A program made the translations under genes and the position numbers. Below the pieces are notes generated by a model. The model searched no databases and was not told the origin of the DNA. It saw nothing but the letters and a program-made list of their open reading frames with translations. From the NCBI GenBank assembly GCA_947258815.1, contig CAMYJW010000025.1, positions 59,840-123,839 on the forward strand: a stretch of 64,000 nt of DNA, given 5' to 3'. This document shows, piece by piece, positions 53,684-62,951 of the stretch. The number at the start of each line of letters is the position of its first letter. Position 1 is the first letter of the stretch. This DNA is from an uncultured Sphingomonadaceae bacterium (GTDB taxonomy: Bacteria > Pseudomonadota > Alphaproteobacteria > Sphingomonadales > Sphingomonadaceae).

Positions 53684-54331
53684 TCATCGTCCCAACAATC
53701 CAATCCGAACCGCTGCCAGCAGGTCCGCCCGTCTGAGGCCATCCGTCCCCGTGCTTTGCCTGATCTGGCGCGCGGCGATCCCGTGCAGCACGTTTAATGC
53801 GCGCAGCCGCCTTGGCATGCGAACACTATCCCAGTTCTGCTTTCTTGCCAGTCCAACCGCCGCGTCGCGTTCCGCCGGATCGCGCAGCCTGAGAGCAATA
53901 TCCGCAAGCGCCCAGTTGCGGCCCATGCGCGACGCGGCTTCCCGGCAACGGTCCTCATCAAGCAGGCGGGCAAGCGCGGCAAATGCATCGCCGCGCGCGC
54001 TTGCCAGATGATCCATCGCCGGAAGCGACAGGATGCCGTCCACAACCAGGGCTTCCCATCCATCGACGAGTTTCCCGAGAGCCTTCGCCTGAGCTTGCCA
54101 GCATTCGAGCCGCGCCAGCAGCGGATCGCCAACGGGCCATTCGTCCGCCGGTTTGGCAAGTATCTCACGCCACCATGCCAGCCTTATCTGCCCCAGCATC
54201 GGTTCGCTTGCAGATCGCACAATTCCCGCCAGCCGCGCATCAAGTGCGAACAGCGCCAAGGTTTCCGGCTTCGCGGCGGCGGGGCAATAAGCCAGCGCAA
54301 AACGCTGCAAAACCGGCAGAGTTTCAAGCAA
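53684..54331 (-). CDS. Squalene/phytoene synthase-family protein (NDUFAF6-like)
   Basis: The motif SEPMLGQIRLAWWREIL and the preceding LALFALDARLAGIV match the branch of the squalene/phytoene synthase family that includes the respiratory complex I assembly factor NDUFAF6. The Asp-rich DxxxD metal motifs of true synthases are not clear. The start is uncertain: TTG at 54331 begins the conserved region, while an AGGAG at 54370-54374 points to non-standard ATA/ATC codons at 54364 or 54361. The open frame reaches 54502 with non-family residues. Confidence 0.7.
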   Translation of the reverse strand: MLETLPVLQRFALAYCPAAAKPETLALFALDARLAGIVRSASEPMLGQIRLAWWREILAKPADEWPVGDPLLARLECWQAQAKALGKLVDGWEALVVDGILSLPAMDHLASARGDAFAALARLLDEDRCREAASRMGRNWALADIALRLRDPAERDAAVGLARKQNWDSVRMPRRLRALNVLHGIAARQIRQSTGTDGLRRADLLAAVRIGLLGR

Positions 54332-54531
54332 ATCCGAAGACGTGTGTTCATCCGTGCCGATTATGTCTGCTCCTGAACTGGTTGCCAGCGTCCGCCGCGC
54401 GCATCTGCGTGACTGAGTGGAGCGCCGGTTAAAACGCATTAAGCCATAATTTACCGCAAGGTTTAGAGCCCCGGTCATCAATCGCGCTCTAAAATGGAGC
54501 ATTAAAGGACGATTTATTTCAGGGGCAGTAG

Positions 54532-55821
54532 ATGTTCAAGGCTACACACCAGCTCATAAGAAAGCTGCGGTCGAACACAAGCGGCGGCGCCGCAATGCTT
54601 GCAGCGCTTGGCTTGCCGGTGTTGATCGGCGGCGCGGGGCTGGCGGTGGACCTGTCGCAATGGTTCATGTGGAAGCGCGAGTTGCAGCATTCGGTTGACC
54701 AGGCAGCAATCGGCGCAGCGTGGGCCCTTTCCAACAAAAATTCCAAAAACGCGTACCGGATCCGCGCCTATCAGGAATTCAGTGCAAACCGCGCGGTCAC
54801 AAAAAATTTCGCATCCCAGAAGTCAATACTCCTCGCCGACCACGCGGGGGGAACCGACAATAGCGTGATCGTAACCGCGTCCGTCACCGAAGCTCTGCCC
54901 TTCAGCAACATCGTAATGGGTCGGGCAGTGACTGTCAGCGTAAAGGCACAGGCGAGTTTCAAGGACGGTTCGAATTTCAACGCCTGCCTTGTGGCTCTGG
55001 CTGATGAAACAGGCGTGCTCGACATTGGTGGCAATGCCACGGTCAACGCGCGCTGCGGACTTGCCGCCCTTTCGTGCGAGGAAGACGCCGTTGTGATTGA
55101 TGGGTCCGCAACGGTTATCACCGACTCGATTGCAACTTGCGGCACGGCAAGCGTTCCAGAAGATAATGAAGGCGTCGTAACCGAAGGTGTTCAAGGTCTC
55201 GAGGACATTTACGCGAGCCTTACTCCGCCCGACAATCCCGCCGCTCAGAGCTACAACTGCCAAGGCAAGGGAAACAAAGCATTCGCTTCAATTAACCCTG
55301 GAACATACAACGGCGGCCTGGTTGTCAAATGCACAACAGTCCTGAACCCGGGAATCTATGTGATCGACGGCGGCGTGCTCGATCTCACTGCAAACTATGA
55401 TGTCACCGGGACCAACGTCATGTTTGTCCTCAAGAACGGTGCGCGGGTGAAGTTCGGCGGAAACGGCAACAACAACAAGGTCACGCTGACCCCGATGCAA
55501 GCCGCCGACTTTGCCGGCACAGCCTATGCAGCGAACGCCGACGATTATCAGGGAATGCTGGTATTTGAGGATCGCAACAACAATCCTCCCAATCCCGGAC
55601 ATACCCTTAACGGCAACTCAAATTCACTGATTGAAGGCCTGATCTACCTGCCATCCGGGGAAATAACCGTTCTTGGCACCGCCGAAGTTGCCGCACAGTG
55701 CCTTCAGATATCCGCATGGAGAATCCGGGTTTCGGGCAACGCCAACCTGCAGACACTTTGTCCGACTGAGGAGACGACATCAGTCGGCACATCGATCGCG
55801 GAAGTGAGGCTGATCGCATGA
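54532..55821 (+). CDS. TadG-like protein with beta-helix-like domain
   Basis: Residues about 1-60 form the Flp pilus TadE/TadG N-terminal domain: a basic lead, SGGAAMLAALGLPVLIGGAGLAVDLSQWFMWKRELQHSVDQAA, with one membrane segment. The exported remainder (about 150-420) is Asn/Gly/Thr-rich with repeating short strands (DIGGNATVNARCG, IDGSATVITDS, FGGNGNNNKVT, VLGTAEVAAQC), suggesting a right-handed beta-helix, and has several cysteines. It is the first gene of a three-gene set and overlaps the next by 4 bases. No Tad ATPase or secretin genes are seen nearby. Confidence 0.75.
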   Translation: MFKATHQLIRKLRSNTSGGAAMLAALGLPVLIGGAGLAVDLSQWFMWKRELQHSVDQAAIGAAWALSNKNSKNAYRIRAYQEFSANRAVTKNFASQKSILLADHAGGTDNSVIVTASVTEALPFSNIVMGRAVTVSVKAQASFKDGSNFNACLVALADETGVLDIGGNATVNARCGLAALSCEEDAVVIDGSATVITDSIATCGTASVPEDNEGVVTEGVQGLEDIYASLTPPDNPAAQSYNCQGKGNKAFASINPGTYNGGLVVKCTTVLNPGIYVIDGGVLDLTANYDVTGTNVMFVLKNGARVKFGGNGNNNKVTLTPMQAADFAGTAYAANADDYQGMLVFEDRNNNPPNPGHTLNGNSNSLIEGLIYLPSGEITVLGTAEVAAQCLQISAWRIRVSGNANLQTLCPTEETTSVGTSIAEVRLIA

Positions 55822-56321
55822 TGAACTCGATTCAGAAATTTTGCGCGCGTTTCACCAGGCTCCTTGACGCCAGGCTCCTTGACGACAGCCAAGGCACAGT
55901 CGTGATCGAGACCGCCTTTGTTGCGCCGGTCCTCATCCTGATGGCGATCGGAAGTTTTGAAGTGAGCCATATGGTCGCGCGTCAGCACGAACTCCAAAGT
56001 GGCGCTTCAGAGGCAATGGCTGTCGTTCTGGCTGCAAATGTCGGCGCTCACACCAACACTCAGCATTTGGAAGCAATGCTCGAAGGCTCGCTCGATCTGG
56101 ATGAAGACCAGGTGACAGTCACGAAATATTACCGATGCAACGCAGATGCTGACTTTGTCTCGTCAGCCGATGCCTGCGATGGAGGAAACAACGGTCAGGG
56201 TGCCGATGAAGAGCATGGCAACGACGAAGATACCGTGGTTTCGACCTACATAAAGCTGCAACTTTCAGACACGTACTCACCCATTTGGACAAAGATCGGC
56301 GTTTCGGGTGATCTCGAGTAA
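55818..56321 (+). CDS. TadE-like pseudopilin, 167 aa
   Basis: The N-terminus SQGTVVIETAFVAPVLILMAIGSFEVS shows the prepilin-like G|xxxxE pattern and one membrane segment of TadE minor pseudopilins. After about residue 50 the protein is exported and includes an acidic Asp/Asn-rich stretch with two cysteines. A 15-base tandem duplication near the 5' end yields RLLDARLLDD. It overlaps the preceding TadG-like gene as ATGA. Confidence 0.8.
   Translation: MMNSIQKFCARFTRLLDARLLDDSQGTVVIETAFVAPVLILMAIGSFEVSHMVARQHELQSGASEAMAVVLAANVGAHTNTQHLEAMLEGSLDLDEDQVTVTKYYRCNADADFVSSADACDGGNNGQGADEEHGNDEDTVVSTYIKLQLSDTYSPIWTKIGVSGDLE
55855..55884 (+). repeat. 15-bp tandem duplication in a TadE-like gene
   Basis: CCAGGCTCCTTGACG occurs twice in direct tandem (55855-55869 and 55870-55884). 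It keeps the frame and adds five residues just before the prepilin-like site. This looks like a recent slippage event and could vary between strains. Confidence 0.8.
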
Positions 56322-56347
56322 TCGGTCAACAGAACGATTCAGCTGTC

Positions 56348-56773
56348 ATGAAATTCAGAAACGTTATTGATGATACGAGAGGCGTTGCGGCGATTGAATT
56401 TGCCCTGCTGGCGCCGACTTTGATCTTGCTCATGATGGGTGTGCTGACCATCGGCGTTCACATGCAAAGCTTCAATTCAGTACGATCGATTGCTTTCGAT
56501 GCGAACCGCTACACCGTGGTTGAATACCAGAAAAACAATAAGCTTGATGCCGATCAGATCGAGCAAGTGGCGAAGTCGATCGCTGATAGCGCGCCTTACA
56601 GTCTTCCACTGGAGCGCTTGACAGTCGCGGCTGCGGAAGTCCCCAGCGGGATAACCGGAGCGAAAAGGTTCAACCTGACACTGACGTATGTTCCGCTTGA
56701 TCTGGCGATGCCGATGGACATTGAACCACCGACAGTCACCAAAACCCACGCGATTATCGTCCCTGACAACTAA
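56348..56773 (+). CDS. TadE-like pseudopilin, 141 aa
   Basis: TRGVAAIEFALLAPTLILLMMGVLTIGV gives the G|xxxxE prepilin-like signal and membrane segment; the remaining 100 residues are exported. It has no cysteines and lacks the acidic region of its neighbour. It lies 26 bases after the previous TadE-like gene and ends the first set. A 175-base gap to the next set holds no gene and probably a promoter. Confidence 0.8.
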   Translation: MKFRNVIDDTRGVAAIEFALLAPTLILLMMGVLTIGVHMQSFNSVRSIAFDANRYTVVEYQKNNKLDADQIEQVAKSIADSAPYSLPLERLTVAAAEVPSGITGAKRFNLTLTYVPLDLAMPMDIEPPTVTKTHAIIVPDN

Positions 56774-56948
56774 GGGCGCGTGCTCCTGTTCAATTCAGGT
56801 GCGCAGGTGAAGTGGGCCAGGGTGCGAATCCTCTGCGCCATTTCCCAGGTTCTGAAAATCTATCCAAATTAACCAGTTTCGTTGGTCAAGCCGTTACGGG
56901 TTGCCAGCTATCGTTCGGGCAAGATCAGATGGAGTTCGACCCCGAACC

Positions 56949-58871
56949 ATGCAAGCGAAGCGGAAACGAAACCTGAAAGCAGCAGGCGGCGCCTTGTTCA
57001 GGCGGCTGGTGCATGATCGCGCGGGTAACGCGGTTATCCTCATCGCCGCATCCATCGCGCCATTGCTGGCGCTGATCGGTGGCGGAATCGATATGAGCCG
57101 CTCCTACCTTTCAACCGCCCGTCTGCAGCAGGCCTGCGACGCCGGCACCCTCGCCGCGCGCAAGGCGCTGGGCTCAGCCGTGGTTGCAGACGGCCTTGTG
57201 CCCGATGCCGCATCGGATGTCGGCAACCGCTTCTTCAATATCAACTTTCGCAACGGTGCCTATGGCAGCGAAGACCGCAGCTTCACCATGTCGCTGGAAG
57301 AAGACTATGCAATCAGCGGCAAGGCCTCGGTAAAAGTCCCGACAACGGTGATGGGCGTTTTCGGCACCAGCAAGGTTGATATCAGCGTCGAATGCGAAGC
57401 GCAGATCAGCTTCAGCGACACGGATATCATGTTCGTCCTCGATACGACCGGCTCAATGTCCGGGGCCAGTCCGGGCGGCGGCGGAAGCCGCATCGACGCG
57501 CTGCGCCAGGTGGTGAAAGATTTCCATACGCAAGTCGAAGGCAGCAAATCGGCGGGCACGCGGATTCGCTATGGATTTGTGCCTTATGCCACGAACGTCA
57601 ATGTCGGCCATTTGCTGGCCGATGACTGGGTCGTCGATGAATGGACCTATCAGTCCCGCGAGCGGGTTGTTGACGAGGATACTGTCGACGCGCAAACCGA
57701 CTGGATCAACTGGCGGTATATTTCCGGCACGTCGAGCCAGCAGGTGATCGACAGCTATCCCGGCGTGTGGCAATCGGGCAGCGGAGAGTTTCGCTCCGGC
57801 TACTACAAGTGCAACCGCGCCAATCCGAACAATACTGTTGTCAGCGACGACGTTCTGATCTCCGAAACGAGCGAGCCTTATGCCGGGCCGCCTGCCGGAA
57901 CCATAACCACGCAACACTATCGCCGCACGTCCAACGGGACAAACCACTGGACGTCGGCCAGCGGATCGACCTGCAACGTGTGGCAACGCACCTATACCGA
58001 TTACGTCAACGAGTTTGACAAGGTCACATATCCGCAGGGTGAGGAAAGCTGGCTTTACAAGCCGGTAACGATGGATGTCAGCAACTGGCGGGCCGAAACG
58101 CAAGGCTGCGTCGAAGAACGCGACACTTATGAAATCTACACCAAGATGGAAGCCATCGATACGTCGCGCGCGCTCGATCTCAACCTTGATCTGGTGCCAG
58201 ATTCCGCGAACCCGGCCACGCAGTGGCGCCCGATGTATCCCGACATCGTCTGGGCGCGGGCGCTAAAAAACCAGAATGCCAACAGCTGGAGCATTCCGGA
58301 AAAGGAATACGAACACGACTATTTCAAGCCGGCCTGGTATCCATCCCTGATCGCCTGCCCCAATCCGGCGCAGAAACTTCAGGAAATGGATAGCGCCGAA
58401 ATAGCCACATACGTCGACGGCCTGAACGTTCAGGGCCAGACCTATCACGACATTGGCATGATCTGGGGCGGGCGCCTGATTTCACCATCAGGCCTGTTCG
58501 CAGCGGAAAATGCAAACCGTCCGAACCAGGATACGTCGCGCCATCTCATCTTCCTGACCGACGGCCAGACCCAGCCGCTGGACATCGCTTACGGTGCCTA
58601 TGGTCTGGAGATGCTGGAACTCCGGCGCTGGACCAACCGCCCCGATCCGCTGATCGACCGCGTTATCGAGCTTCGGTTCTATCACGCCTGCAACGAAGTG
58701 AAGAAGCGCAACGTCACGGTGTGGGTTATCGGCTTCGGCACGACAATGAACGACGTGATGAAAGAGTGCGCGGGTGATGGGCACTGGTTTCAGGCAGATA
58801 ATACCGACGAACTGACCGATACGTTCAACAAGATCGCCAAATCGCTTGCCGAACTGAGGGTTTCGAAATGA
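56949..58871 (+). CDS. TadG-like protein with von Willebrand A domain
   Basis: Residues about 1-60 are the TadG N-terminal membrane domain (AGNAVILIAASIAPLLALIGGGIDMSRSYL). From about 160 to the end lies a vWA domain with the MIDAS motif Asp165-Thr-Thr-Gly-Ser and LIFLTDGQTQP. Between these are long inserts rich in Trp, Tyr and Thr, with several cysteines. Such proteins are thought to cap or anchor Flp-type pili or to bind surfaces. ATG 56949 is preferred; an in-frame TTG at 56901 adds 16 unlikely residues. The 640-residue length is large for the family. Confidence 0.82.
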   Translation: MQAKRKRNLKAAGGALFRRLVHDRAGNAVILIAASIAPLLALIGGGIDMSRSYLSTARLQQACDAGTLAARKALGSAVVADGLVPDAASDVGNRFFNINFRNGAYGSEDRSFTMSLEEDYAISGKASVKVPTTVMGVFGTSKVDISVECEAQISFSDTDIMFVLDTTGSMSGASPGGGGSRIDALRQVVKDFHTQVEGSKSAGTRIRYGFVPYATNVNVGHLLADDWVVDEWTYQSRERVVDEDTVDAQTDWINWRYISGTSSQQVIDSYPGVWQSGSGEFRSGYYKCNRANPNNTVVSDDVLISETSEPYAGPPAGTITTQHYRRTSNGTNHWTSASGSTCNVWQRTYTDYVNEFDKVTYPQGEESWLYKPVTMDVSNWRAETQGCVEERDTYEIYTKMEAIDTSRALDLNLDLVPDSANPATQWRPMYPDIVWARALKNQNANSWSIPEKEYEHDYFKPAWYPSLIACPNPAQKLQEMDSAEIATYVDGLNVQGQTYHDIGMIWGGRLISPSGLFAAENANRPNQDTSRHLIFLTDGQTQPLDIAYGAYGLEMLELRRWTNRPDPLIDRVIELRFYHACNEVKKRNVTVWVIGFGTTMNDVMKECAGDGHWFQADNTDELTDTFNKIAKSLAELRVSK

Positions 58872-59461
58872 CGCGCGCGTTCTGCCAGCGTCTCCGCGAT
58901 GACAAGCGCGGGGTCACCGCAGTCGAATTCGGGCTGATCGCGCCGGTGCTGCTGGTGAGCATGATGGGCGTGTTCGATCTGGGCTACAACATGTACACGT
59001 CCTCGGTGCTAAATGGAGCGATCCAGAAAGCCGCACGCGATTCCACGATCGAAGGTGCCCAATCACGCGAATCCACTCTCGACGCGAAAGTGACCGAGAT
59101 GGTGAATGTTGTCGCGCCCGGCGCAACAACAGCCTTCAAACGCACATCATATACCACGTTCTCAGACGTCAATCAGCCCGAAGACTTTGATGACGTTAAC
59201 AACAATGGCGCGTGCGACAATGGCGAACCGTTCGAGGACGCAAACGGAAACGGCAGCTGGGATCCCAACCGCGGTTCCAGCGGTTTTGGCGGTGCGCGCG
59301 ATGCGGTGATGTATGAAGTGACCGTCACTTATCCACGCGCGTTTCCGATCGCCAATCTCATCGGCCAGTCAAACGACATGACGCTCGTCGTCAGGACGGT
59401 ATTGCGTAATCAGCCATATGGCCCCCAGGCCGAACGAACAGCGATCGGAAGTTGCGCATGA
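58868..59461 (+). CDS. TadE-like pseudopilin with calcium-loop-like insert
   Basis: KRGVTAVEFGLIAPVLLVSMMGVFDLGYNMY is the TadE signal and membrane segment. Around residues 108-135 the sequence DVNNNGACDNGEPFEDANGNGSWD repeats a DxNxNGxxD pattern like the calcium loops of dockerins and thrombospondin type 3 repeats. It overlaps the vWA gene start-to-stop (ATGA) and the following gene likewise, so the three are cotranscribed. Confidence 0.8.
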   Translation: MTRAFCQRLRDDKRGVTAVEFGLIAPVLLVSMMGVFDLGYNMYTSSVLNGAIQKAARDSTIEGAQSRESTLDAKVTEMVNVVAPGATTAFKRTSYTTFSDVNQPEDFDDVNNNGACDNGEPFEDANGNGSWDPNRGSSGFGGARDAVMYEVTVTYPRAFPIANLIGQSNDMTLVVRTVLRNQPYGPQAERTAIGSCA

Positions 59462-60363
59462 CCGGGAAATCACCCTTGCTGCGCAGATTGGCGCGCAATA
59501 TTTCTGGCGTCGCGACGACCGAACTTGCCTTGTCGCTGCCGCTGTTCCTTACCGCGGGCCTGTGGGGCGTGGAGCTTGCGAACTTTGGCGTCATGAACAT
59601 GCGCGTCAGCCAGCTCGCCGTGCATATCGCCGATAATGCCTCGCGCATTGGCGACACCTCGACGCTGGAGAACCGCAAGATATATGAATCGGATATCAAC
59701 GATCTGCTGCTTGGCGCACATATCCAGAGCGGATCGTCGATGAATCTGTTCGACAACGGGCGGGTCATCGTCAGCAGTCTCGAAGTCGATGAGGATGACG
59801 ACCAGTTTATCAGCTGGCAGCGCTGCATGGGGACAAAATCCTGGCCCTCCAGTTATGGTGCGGTCAATGATCGCCTTACCGAAGGCATGGGGCCAACGGG
59901 CTACGAAGTTATCGCGTTTCCCGGCGAAGCCGTGATGTTCGTGGAAATCGCCTACGATTATCAGCCGCTCGTTTCGACCGCGTTCGTCGGGGAACCGACG
60001 ATCACTGCCGTGTCCTCGTTCACGGTGCGAGCGGACCGGGATCTGACACAGATATATCAGCGCGATTCGGGATCGCCCGATTCCATTGCCGGCTGTGCGA
60101 ACTTTGAAAATTCCTTCTCTGACGATGAAGGTTCATCCGGCGGCAGTTCCGGCGGGGCATCTTCAGGCGGCGCTTCCGAGGGCGCATCCTCAAGCGGTGG
60201 CGGATCGTCGTCTGGCGGCGGCTCCACAGGCGGAAGCTCCTCAAGCGGAGGATCGACAGGTGGCGCGTCGTCTGGTGGAACATCAGCCGGTGGAGCGTCT
60301 TCAGGCGGACGCGGCGGAGCATCGTCCGGCGGGCGCGGCGGTTCCTCGGGTGGTCGCCGCTGA
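59458..60363 (+). CDS. TadE/G-like protein with Ser/Gly-rich tail
   Basis: The N-terminus ISGVATTELALSLPLFLTAGLWGVELANFG is a TadE-like signal with a membrane segment; about 170 exported residues with one Cys pair follow. The last 77 residues are almost only Ser, Gly, Ala and Thr in repeats such as SSGG, ending GGRGGSSGGRR. Such tails are flexible and may be a surface-exposed linker or a substrate for modification. The start at 59458 overlaps the preceding stop as ATGA. Confidence 0.78.
   Translation: MTGKSPLLRRLARNISGVATTELALSLPLFLTAGLWGVELANFGVMNMRVSQLAVHIADNASRIGDTSTLENRKIYESDINDLLLGAHIQSGSSMNLFDNGRVIVSSLEVDEDDDQFISWQRCMGTKSWPSSYGAVNDRLTEGMGPTGYEVIAFPGEAVMFVEIAYDYQPLVSTAFVGEPTITAVSSFTVRADRDLTQIYQRDSGSPDSIAGCANFENSFSDDEGSSGGSSGGASSGGASEGASSSGGGSSSGGGSTGGSSSSGGSTGGASSGGTSAGGASSGGRGGASSGGRGGSSGGRR
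60130..60360 (+). repeat. SGG-type low-complexity repeat in coding DNA
   Basis: About 230 bases code for repeated Ser-Ser-Gly-Gly-like units with varied serine and glycine codons (TCC, TCA, AGC, TCT with GGC, GGT, GGA). The protein repeat is older than the DNA repeat, so selection on the amino acids is likely, though the tract could still change length. Confidence 0.85.
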
Positions 60364-60405
60364 CCTCCTTGGAATGGTGCTAAATTCCGAGACGCGTGGA
60401 GCGCA

Positions 60406-61773
60406 TCAGGCACACACTTTTCGCGCGGCCTCCACGATCCGGTCCGCGTCAATAAGTGCCGCTTTTTCAAGATTTTCCGCATAAGGCAAAGGCACATCTT
60501 CATTGCATACCCGCAAAACGGGTGCATCAAGATCGTCAAAACCGTCTTCCATGCAGATCGCAATGATCTCCGACGCGACGGAGCATTGCGGCCACCCCTC
60601 TTCAGCGATCAGCAGGCGATTGGTTTTCGCCAGGCTTTGCAGGACCGCATTACGATCAAGCGGCCGCAACGTGCGCAGATCGATCACTTCCGCGCTGATC
60701 CCCTCACCTGCCAGCGTATCAGCCGCTTCAAGCGCCAGGCCAACGCCGATCGAGTAGCTCACGATCGTCAGATCGCTGCCTTCGCGCATGATCCGCGCCT
60801 TGCCGATCGGCAACACGTGGTCTTCAAGATCGGGAACCTCGAAACCGCGCCCGTAAACCAGTTCGTTTTCCAGGAATACAACCGGGTCTTCGCTGCGGAT
60901 CGCGGCCTTGAGCAGACCCTTTGCATCGGCTGAATCGTATGGTGCAATCACCACCAGCCCCGGAACATGCGCATACCACGGCGCGTAGTTCTGACTATGC
61001 TGCGCGCCCACGCGACTGGCCGCACCGTTCGGCCCGCGAAACACGATCGGACACCGCATCTGGCCGCCCGACATATAATTCGTCTTGGCCGCCGAATTGA
61101 TGATGTGATCGATCGCCTGCATCGCGAAATTGAATGTCATGAATTCGACGATCGGGCGCAAACCGCCCATCGCCGCCCCCGCGCCAATCCCGGCAAACCC
61201 ATATTCGGTGATCGGTGTGTCGATCACGCGCTTGGGGCCGAATTCATCCAGCAGGCCTTGTGTGACCTTGTAAGCCCCCTGATACTCGGCGACTTCCTCA
61301 CCCATCACGAAAACACGATCGTCCCTGCGCATTTCCTCGGCCATCGCATCGCGCAATGCCTCGCGAACGGAAAGGGTTTTCATTGCAGTGCCTTCGGGCA
61401 CGGCCGGATCGCTTGCCGGCTGACGCGCGGCAACCGGCTTCGGCGGCTTGTTCGCGGGAACCGGAACCGCCGGCGGATCTGCTGCCTGTGCCTCGGTCTG
61501 CACGGGCTCGCCACCGCTCGGCGTTGCTTCGCCTTCACCGGCAATAGACGCGATGACCGTTCCCACTGTCACAGCTTCGGTTCCTTCGGGGATCAGAATC
61601 CGCTCGATCGTGCCTTCATCGACAGCCTCGAACTCCATCGTCGCCTTGTCCGTCTCGATCTCTGCGAGAATATCGCCAGAGGAAACCTCGTCGCCCTCTT
61701 TGACCAGCCACCGTGCAAGCTTACCCTCTTCCATGGTGGGCGACAGTGCGGGCATTTTCAGTTCAATCGCCAT
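60406..61773 (-). CDS. pdhB: Pyruvate dehydrogenase E1 beta with lipoyl domain
   Basis: The first 80 residues form a lipoyl domain ([20 protein letters not shown] and ETDKATMEF with the lipoyl lysine) nearly the same as in E2. A Pro/Ala linker follows, then the E1 beta subunit from about residue 130 ([36 protein letters not shown]), which with E1 alpha decarboxylates pyruvate using thiamine diphosphate. A lipoyl domain on E1 beta is known in alphaproteobacteria including Zymomonas. The start overlaps the pdhA stop as TGATG. Confidence 0.95.
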   Translation of the reverse strand: MAIELKMPALSPTMEEGKLARWLVKEGDEVSSGDILAEIETDKATMEFEAVDEGTIERILIPEGTEAVTVGTVIASIAGEGEATPSGGEPVQTEAQAADPPAVPVPANKPPKPVAARQPASDPAVPEGTAMKTLSVREALRDAMAEEMRRDDRVFVMGEEVAEYQGAYKVTQGLLDEFGPKRVIDTPITEYGFAGIGAGAAMGGLRPIVEFMTFNFAMQAIDHIINSAAKTNYMSGGQMRCPIVFRGPNGAASRVGAQHSQNYAPWYAHVPGLVVIAPYDSADAKGLLKAAIRSEDPVVFLENELVYGRGFEVPDLEDHVLPIGKARIMREGSDLTIVSYSIGVGLALEAADTLAGEGISAEVIDLRTLRPLDRNAVLQSLAKTNRLLIAEEGWPQCSVASEIIAICMEDGFDDLDAPVLRVCNEDVPLPYAENLEKAALIDADRIVEAARKVCA

Positions 61774-62840
61774 CAGTAATTCTCAACCAGGACATCTTTG
61801 TAAAGCTCGGCAAGGTCCGGTTCCGGGGAACTTTCCGCAAAATCGGCCGCCTCGCTCACTTGCGCGCGGATCCTTTTGTCCAGCGCCTTGAGGCTCTCCT
61901 CGCTTTCGCCAAGTTCGATCAGTTCGGCCTTGGCGCGTTCAATGGGGTCGCTCTTTTCGCGGACCTCCTTGACTTCGTCCCGGCTGCGATACTTCGCCGG
62001 ATCGGACATCGAATGACCGCGATAACGATAGGTATTGAGCTCGATCAGAACCGGGCCATTTCCTTTCCGCACGAAATCTATGGCCACTTCGGCAGCCTGC
62101 CGCACCTCAAGCACATCCATGCCGTTCACGTCCATTCCGGGAATACGGAACGCCGTGCCACGCCGGTAAAATTCTGTTTCGGCGGACGAACGCTTTACAG
62201 CCGTGCCCATCGCGTACTGGTTGTTCTCGATCACGAACACGATCGGCAAATCCCACAGGCTGGCCATATTGAACGTTTCGTAAACCTGGCCCTGATTGGC
62301 CGCGCCATCGCCGAAATAGGCCAGACAGACGCCGCCATCTTCGCGATACTTGTGCGCAAAGGCGAGGCCCGCTCCCAGAGGCACCTGCGCGCCGACAATG
62401 CCATGTCCGCCATAAAAGCCATGTTCGGTGCTGAACATGTGCATCGAACCGCCCTTGCCTCTTGAAATACCCGCTTCCCGGCCGGTCAGTTCCGCCATGA
62501 TCACCTTGGGCTCAATCCCGTAGGCCAGCATGTGCCCATGATCGCGATAGCCGGTAATGACACTGTCCTTGCCACCATCCAGTGCGGACTGAAGCCCCAC
62601 CGCGACGGCCTCCTGGCCGATATAGAGATGGCAGAAGCCGCCAATCAGGCCGAGGCCGTATAGCTGCCCTGCCCGCTCTTCAAACCTGCGGATAAGCAGC
62701 ATCTGCTCATAAAGCCGAAGCAGTTCCTCCTTGCTCGCCTTGTAACGCGGCTGCGCGAGATGGGCTTGTTGAAGGCTGCGCAGTGCAAAATCGGTATCTT
62801 CGACTGCGGATTGTTTTTTTGACCTGGGGGATTTGGACAA
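61773..62840 (-). CDS. pdhA: Pyruvate dehydrogenase E1 alpha
   Basis: E1 alpha binds thiamine diphosphate through [31 protein letters not shown]. Conserved blocks include [28 protein letters not shown] and the phosphorylation-loop-like [15 protein letters not shown]. The start chosen is TTG at 62840 with CAGGAAA upstream on the minus strand; an ATG at 62894 would add 18 residues that do not look family-like. The 111 bases between it and ftsB contain its promoter and no gene. Confidence 0.93.
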   Translation of the reverse strand: MSKSPRSKKQSAVEDTDFALRSLQQAHLAQPRYKASKEELLRLYEQMLLIRRFEERAGQLYGLGLIGGFCHLYIGQEAVAVGLQSALDGGKDSVITGYRDHGHMLAYGIEPKVIMAELTGREAGISRGKGGSMHMFSTEHGFYGGHGIVGAQVPLGAGLAFAHKYREDGGVCLAYFGDGAANQGQVYETFNMASLWDLPIVFVIENNQYAMGTAVKRSSAETEFYRRGTAFRIPGMDVNGMDVLEVRQAAEVAIDFVRKGNGPVLIELNTYRYRGHSMSDPAKYRSRDEVKEVREKSDPIERAKAELIELGESEESLKALDKRIRAQVSEAADFAESSPEPDLAELYKDVLVENY

Positions 62841-62951
62841 CGAAAATTTCCTGAGCTGAATGTTCAACTCCTGATATAGGTGATGTTGGCACACGACGAA
62901 AGCCGCTACCGCGCCAAATCCGACATTATATGATCATTGGCACACGCGCCC

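Noticed and set aside
54429..54442. TTAA-N6-TTAA upstream of the TadG-like gene as a CtrA box
   Set aside because: CtrA sites need a 7-base spacer and the extended TTAACCAT context; spacing here is 6, so it is not a convincing match.
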